Source: Fimbriimonadaceae bacterium
GTDB lineage: Bacteria > Armatimonadota > Fimbriimonadia > Fimbriimonadales > Fimbriimonadaceae
Direction: 5' to 3'
Assembly: GCA_020849075.1 (NCBI GenBank)
Contig: JADLGZ010000041.1
Location: forward strand, 1-11,394
DNA length: 11,394 nt
A program made the translations under genes and the position numbers. Each line of letters opens with the position of its first letter. The stretch's first letter is position 1. Shown piece by piece: positions 7,606 to 11,394 of the stretch. A model generated the notes under the pieces. That model made no database searches, was not told where the DNA came from, and saw only the letters and a program-made list of their open reading frames with translations.

Positions 7606-8106
7606 GTGGATGCCTCCCAAGCTCTCCTTGAATCGTGGCGCCGGCAATGCAAATGCTTAAATGCTCTCGCTAGCATAGTTAGAGAAGATAATAAGCAGTT
7701 AAAGCCCTCCGACGACGGTATGCCGTTGATTGAGCAACTGAGCCACGTTGCCGAGGTAAGGGCCTACTGGTTTGACCAAGCCAATGGTGGGCCATATGAA
7801 GGTTACCAACCCCTGTTCGAACAACTGTCTGCAACCGAATGGAAAATGTCTGATGACCTTTTTGCCATCCGCAATCAACTTTCACTGAGCGAGGAGGCCA
7901 TTCTAAGGTGGACTGAACTAAAGATGAAGGAAGGGGCACAGCCGACTGGCCCCTACGATCACCCGGTGCTCTTCCTCCAGCACATGGTCTGGCACGAAGG
8001 CTACCATGCTGCCCTCATAATGCTTGCCCTTCGGCTTGCTGGATTGGAGCCGCCGGAGGAGTGGGAGGAGCCCAACATCTGGGGCAACTGGCGAAATTAC
8101 GGCTAG
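7606..8106 (+). CDS. DinB-like four-helix metal-binding protein
   Basis: A 166-residue cytosolic protein of the DinB/YfiT-like four-helix bundle superfamily. The first helix (LLESWRRQCKCLNAL, residues 7-21) is typical. His47 lies in QLSHVAEVR at the second helix, and His130 and His134 lie in HMVWHEGYHAALI. Together they form the usual three-His metal site of the family, many members of which act as thiol-dependent transferases. The start is not firm: the reading frame stays open far upstream, but that part lies opposite the Cys-rich gene and has no family features. GTG at 7606 places the first family helix directly at the N-terminus and sits six bases after a TATGAT hexamer. No Shine-Dalgarno is evident. 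It is divergent from the efflux operon; substrate and any link to metal resistance are unknown. Confidence 0.75.
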   Translation: MDASQALLESWRRQCKCLNALASIVREDNKQLKPSDDGMPLIEQLSHVAEVRAYWFDQANGGPYEGYQPLFEQLSATEWKMSDDLFAIRNQLSLSEEAILRWTELKMKEGAQPTGPYDHPVLFLQHMVWHEGYHAALIMLALRLAGLEPPEEWEEPNIWGNWRNYG

Positions 8107-8126
8107 GAGTTCGCACCTCTCCTGAA

Positions 8127-8165
8127 ACGAGAAGATCCCAAGCTAGTTGCTTGGGATCTTCTCGT
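8127..8165. terminator. Perfect 17-bp hairpin between convergent genes
   Basis: The arms at 8127-8143 and 8149-8165 are perfectly complementary over 17 bp, around a 5-base loop (tagtt). It lies 20 bp after the DinB-like stop and 13 bp from the stop of the convergent surface-protein gene, as expected for a terminator serving both strands. Neither side has a strong T run (acttgtc on plus; TTCAGG on minus), so it may end transcription weakly or mainly protect mRNA 3' ends. Confidence 0.7.
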
Positions 8166-8178
8166 ACTTGTCAACCGT

Positions 8179-11100
8179 TCAGCGACCTGTGGTCGGCGGT
8201 AGCGGTTGCACCGCCTCTTCAACAGTGATCCAGCCGTCGTGATTTCGATCTAGATACGCAGCACGATTGCTGCCCGCCTCCTGCACCGCATCGGCAACCG
8301 AAATGAGACGGCGGATGGGGTCACGATCACGCGAGTAATTGCCCGGCAACGTTCCATCCAGGAGCCCGAAGTTCGATGAGATGAACGTGAAGTCAGCACT
8401 ATCCACGACCCCATTTCCAGATATATCCGCATGGCGGAACAATGGATTGAACTGCAAGGACAGTGGTGAATCGGCGCCCGGCGCACTGCCATAGTTGACC
8501 GCGTAGACCACGTAGTCACCAATGTCAATTCGTCCATCACGATTGATATTGCCTCCAAGAAGCGTCATATCTACTTCGTAGTTATCGCCGTCCCATTGGA
8601 GCATTCCGAATGAACGCAGCGAGTGCAACTCATCCTTGACGCTGATCGCGTACGAGCTCAGGTTATCATCGGGCAAGAACCCATCCTGCGGACCAAACAC
8701 GATCGTCGCATGACCCGTCGAGTCAAAGACCACGTCACGTGAGACATCCACAGGTGGATTAGAGCCGCCCGCTGTCCCTCCGAGCCAAATCGTCATTCCC
8801 CTAGTGGTTGGCCCGGCTGCCGCAAAGCTCTGCAGCGTCAAGTTAAGCGTGATCGTTGTCCCGGCGACATTAATGTTCACCGTTGCCGGTGCCGAATCCA
8901 CGGTGCCGTCATTCACCTTAAAGGTGAAGGAGTCCGGCCCTGAGTAGTTAGGCGTTGGCGTGTAGGTCACATCGGCGCCGGATTGCGCCAACGTGCCATG
9001 GCTAGGCGGCGTCACGATGACATAGGTCAAGGTATTGGCCGGAAGATCTGCATCCGTTCCCGTCAGCGTAATGGCCAAGTCCGTGTTCACCTGCGCGGTG
9101 ACCGATTGTCCATTGGCAATGGGTGCCACGTTGACCTCGTCAACTTGGATCACCACCACCTCATCCGCGGTCAGGGCTCCATCGCTCACGCGTACCGTGA
9201 ATGTAACCGTTGTTGGCCCTTGCGCCTCGGTCGGCGTCCAGCTGAACGCACCGGTGTTGGCGTCAATCGTGGCCCCGCTTGGCGCACCGATCAAGCTATA
9301 GGTGAGCGTTTGGGCAGGAACATCCGCATCATGACCTTCGGCATCAAAGGTGATCGGGCTCATCTCGGGTGCCGTGATGTCGGCTATTGCATCAATAGTT
9401 GGTGCAACATTAGCTTCACCCACGTGGATCGTCACCGATTCATCTGCATCCAAAGTGCCATCGCTGACCCGAACCGTGAACGTATAGTCGTTCGGCCCTT
9501 GGGCTTCCGTTGGCGTCCAGCTGAAGGCACCCGTGTTCGCGTCGATTGTGGCTCCGCTCGGCGCACCCACCAAGCTATAGGTGAGCGTTTGGGCCGGAAC
9601 ATCCGCGTCATGTCCATCGGCATCAAAGGTGATCAAGGTCATCTCATCGGCCGTGATGTCGTTAATCGAATCAATAGTTGGGGCTTCGTTGACTTCGTTG
9701 ACATGGATCGTGATCGTCTCACTGTCGGAGCCACCATTGCCATCGCTGACCTCAAAGGTTACGGCGTAATCACCGGGACCTTGTGCTTCGGAGGGTGTCC
9801 AGTTGAAGGTATCGCCTACTAGGGTGGCTCCCAATGGAAGGCCCGTCGCAGAGTAGGCGGGAACTCCACCATCAATATCTGATGAACTCAAGGTGAAGGA
9901 AAGGAGCGAATGCTCGTTGACTGACTTATCGCCAATTGTCGTTAGCGACGGAGGATCGTTGACGGGAACAACCGTGATTGATACGGTTGCCGGCGCGGAG
10001 TCCAACGTTACGTCGGTCGCTGTGAACGTAAAGCTATCCGGACCCGCGTAGTTTGGATCCGGAGTATAAGTCAAGTTTGGAGCTACGCCGCTGAGGGAGC
10101 CGTGAGCAGGACCGGATGCGACTTGGTACGTCAAAGGAACTTCAAATGAGTCCGTATCCGAACCTGCCAATGTGATCCCCACCGAGCCATCCTCTGTAAC
10201 CGAAACCGATTGGCTATTGGCCGTCGGTGCCGTATTCGACTTCACCATCTGCACTGTGCCCGGACCCGTCGCCGCAACAGGACCAGATATCCCACCAGTG
10301 TGCAAGGTGTACGTTGTGCTGATGTCTATTGGCGCCGCAAACAGCAGGGTCTCTAAATAGGCCCGTGCATTCATGAGCTTTTCGGCAGGTGTACTTCCCA
10401 GTTCTGGAGGCGTCGCGTCCCAAGCATTGCCAACGCCCACGTAAACCAACTCATCAACCAGAGTTGTCCCCGGCGTCATATTTGAGTTGTAGGTGAGGTC
10501 ATCGCCGGTGCCCTTGATCCGGTCCGGACCGTAGTCAATACCTACACGATGCGCCGCATAAGCGAGTCCGACAAAGTCACCCTCGTACGATAGGTCGTTA
10601 TCGTCATTGCTGGAACTCATATCAAACTCCAGGTCCTCTAGGCTAAACCGCGTACCATTGCCCAGGATATGTAGACCGAAGTGCATTCGATGTCCGAGTT
10701 CTGAATCAAACGGTGCACTTGGATTCAGCACTCCAAGCCAGAACGGATAACTCGTCACTACGGCATCAGACCATACGATCTGCGAGGGTAGCTCGTAGGC
10801 GGTCGGGTCTGTTGACCTCAAGCCATCCGGAACTCCCGGAGTATGCTCAAGGCTGTTGAGCGCACGACCTCGATATCCATCGTAACTAGGTGAGCCATAC
10901 GCATTTGGAGCCGGCGAGCCAAACACTTGGACAGAGATGTTCGAGACATCATTCACGGTGATCGTCACCGTTGCAATATTCGAATCTACTGTTCCATCGT
11001 TCGCCTTAAACGTAAAGGTATCCACGCCAGTGAAGATGCCGGTCGGGGTGTAGACCCAATTCGGGGCCGTGCCGCTCAGTGTGCCATGGGCTGGAGGCGT

Positions 11101-11394
11101 CACCACAGTGTAGGTCAAAGGATCGCTGTCGGGGTCGGTGACCGTAACCGGAGTATTGACCGCTGTATTCTCGTTAGTCGAGAAACTAGCGTCATTCGCT
11201 ACCGGCGCCTGATTCACATTGTTCACAGTGATGCTCACCGTCGTGGCCGCTGAAGTCGCATATACGTCCGTCGCCGTAAACGTGAAGCTGTCCGGACCCG
11301 TGTAATTCGGATTCGGAGTGTAGGTCACATTCGGAGCCGTACCCGTGACCGTCCCATGAGCCGGTTGACCATACGCATAGGTCAAAGGAACTTC
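8179..11394 (-). CDS. Large multi-domain surface protein with Ig/cadherin-like repeats and EF-hands (5' end outside window)
   Basis: C-terminal 1071 residues of a larger protein; the frame is open to the window edge and the first visible residues (EVPL) belong to a repeat already under way. Domains in order: two Big_9-type Ig-like repeats (signature PAHGT..G.AP...YTP, then GPDSFTF); an unassigned 233-residue island; another Ig-like repeat; three cadherin-like/He_PIG repeats of 90, 93 and 93 residues (signature FSWTPTEAQGP); and a fourth Ig-like repeat. A beta-rich linker near 860-945 leads to the C-terminus. That end has dockerin-like EF-hand loops NINRDGRIDIGD (949-960) and DISGNGVVDSAD (990-1001), plus a third loop, DRNHDGWITVEE (1049-1060). 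Probably a secreted, calcium-stabilised adhesin or envelope protein. No LPXTG, PEP-CTERM or C-terminal membrane segment is seen, so anchoring is unknown. Confidence 0.88.
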   Translation of the reverse strand, partial: EVPLTYAYGQPAHGTVTGTAPNVTYTPNPNYTGPDSFTFTATDVYATSAATTVSITVNNVNQAPVANDASFSTNENTAVNTPVTVTDPDSDPLTYTVVTPPAHGTLSGTAPNWVYTPTGIFTGVDTFTFKANDGTVDSNIATVTITVNDVSNISVQVFGSPAPNAYGSPSYDGYRGRALNSLEHTPGVPDGLRSTDPTAYELPSQIVWSDAVVTSYPFWLGVLNPSAPFDSELGHRMHFGLHILGNGTRFSLEDLEFDMSSSNDDNDLSYEGDFVGLAYAAHRVGIDYGPDRIKGTGDDLTYNSNMTPGTTLVDELVYVGVGNAWDATPPELGSTPAEKLMNARAYLETLLFAAPIDISTTYTLHTGGISGPVAATGPGTVQMVKSNTAPTANSQSVSVTEDGSVGITLAGSDTDSFEVPLTYQVASGPAHGSLSGVAPNLTYTPDPNYAGPDSFTFTATDVTLDSAPATVSITVVPVNDPPSLTTIGDKSVNEHSLLSFTLSSSDIDGGVPAYSATGLPLGATLVGDTFNWTPSEAQGPGDYAVTFEVSDGNGGSDSETITIHVNEVNEAPTIDSINDITADEMTLITFDADGHDADVPAQTLTYSLVGAPSGATIDANTGAFSWTPTEAQGPNDYTFTVRVSDGTLDADESVTIHVGEANVAPTIDAIADITAPEMSPITFDAEGHDADVPAQTLTYSLIGAPSGATIDANTGAFSWTPTEAQGPTTVTFTVRVSDGALTADEVVVIQVDEVNVAPIANGQSVTAQVNTDLAITLTGTDADLPANTLTYVIVTPPSHGTLAQSGADVTYTPTPNYSGPDSFTFKVNDGTVDSAPATVNINVAGTTITLNLTLQSFAAAGPTTRGMTIWLGGTAGGSNPPVDVSRDVVFDSTGHATIVFGPQDGFLPDDNLSSYAISVKDELHSLRSFGMLQWDGDNYEVDMTLLGGNINRDGRIDIGDYVVYAVNYGSAPGADSPLSLQFNPLFRHADISGNGVVDSADFTFISSNFGLLDGTLPGNYSRDRDPIRRLISVADAVQEAGSNRAAYLDRNHDGWITVEEAVQPLPPTTGR
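9130..9687 (-). repeat. Two tandem 279-bp cadherin-like repeat units
   Basis: Two 93-codon units in tandem (9409-9687 and 9130-9408) encode nearly identical cadherin-like domains, both containing HDADVPAQTLTYSL and DANTGAFSWTPTEAQGP. The DNA is also similar: comparing 9231-9355 with 9510-9634 by eye gives about 14 differences in 125 bases. A third, more diverged 90-codon copy lies directly upstream in the gene (9688-9957). This fits a fairly recent in-gene duplication. Confidence 0.85.
10243..10941 (-). other. Non-repetitive island domain within the surface protein
   Basis: A 233-residue stretch interrupts the Ig-like repeats. It is unlike the flanking repeats: rich in Gly, Asp, Tyr and aromatic residues, with HRMHFGLHILGNGTRF, DMSSSNDDNDLSYEGDF, VGIDYGPDRIKGTGDD and VDELVYVGVGNAWD as notable segments. 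The Asp/Asn/Ser cluster could bind calcium. From memory, similar 'RVGIDYG.D..KG.DD' and 'VGVGNAWD' segments occur in secreted PEP-CTERM or dockerin-bearing proteins of environmental bacteria, but I cannot name a family. Boundaries are set by the end of one Ig repeat (TITVNDVS) and the start of the next (NTAPTANSQSV). Confidence 0.55.

Noticed and set aside
8983..9822. 279-codon plus-strand open frame inside the surface protein gene
   Set aside because: Its apparent repeats simply mirror the tandem repeats of the real gene on the other strand; the product is Arg/His-rich with no recognisable domain.
11383..11385. TTG as the true start of the surface protein
   Set aside because: The upstream codons (EVP) continue a repeat found elsewhere in the protein as EVPLTYQVASGPAHG, so the gene runs past the window edge.

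Overview
The window looks like chromosomal DNA from a diderm (outer-membrane) bacterium with moderate G+C. A TolC-type channel, an RND pump, a lipoprotein adaptor and signal peptides all imply two membranes. The best guess for lineage is Armatimonadota, Fimbriimonadia-like. It rests on the EF-hand/dockerin-like C-terminus of the surface protein, the TolB-like PD40 protein and the frequent TTG/GTG starts. This is recalled family style, not a computed placement, and is held at about even odds.

Layout, left to right. A tRNA-Arg(CCU) gene lies at 102-177 on the minus strand. A TolB-like beta-propeller gene (266-1276, plus) follows. Its stop codon lies 8 bp from the stop of the heavy-metal efflux operon, which runs right to left on the minus strand from about 7551 to 1285. 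In transcription order the operon encodes a small Cys-rich CzcI-like exported protein, a CzcC-like outer-membrane channel, a CzcB-like lipoprotein adaptor and a CzcA-like RND pump. The last three genes are joined by 1-nt stop/start overlaps. A divergent DinB-like gene (7606-8106, plus) starts 57 bp from the operon. A perfect 17-bp hairpin separates it from the convergent 3' end of a large, 5'-truncated surface protein (8179-11394, minus). That protein is built from bacterial Ig-like and cadherin-like repeats, an unassigned 233-residue island, and EF-hand loops.

How the genes work together. The operon encodes a complete tripartite efflux machine: inner-membrane RND pump, periplasmic adaptor, and outer-membrane channel. 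TM4 of the pump keeps the acidic triad typical of CzcA (Zn/Co/Cd) pumps rather than CusA (Cu/Ag) pumps, and a CzcI-like leader gene fits a czcICBA-type arrangement. No regulator gene (czcRS, MerR or ArsR type) is visible in the window. The tRNA, propeller, DinB-like and surface-protein genes have no evident functional link to the operon.

Most notable points: the adaptor's helical region carries three copies of an RLS-like tip motif at an exact 45-residue period, and the 54-57 bp divergent promoter region has -10-like hexamers set almost against both start codons, suggesting leaderless transcripts. I see no CRISPR array, transposase, phage gene or defence system, and no clear evidence of a wholly new system. 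Stretches without genes are all short (1-101, 178-265, 7091-7137, 7552-7605, 8107-8178).
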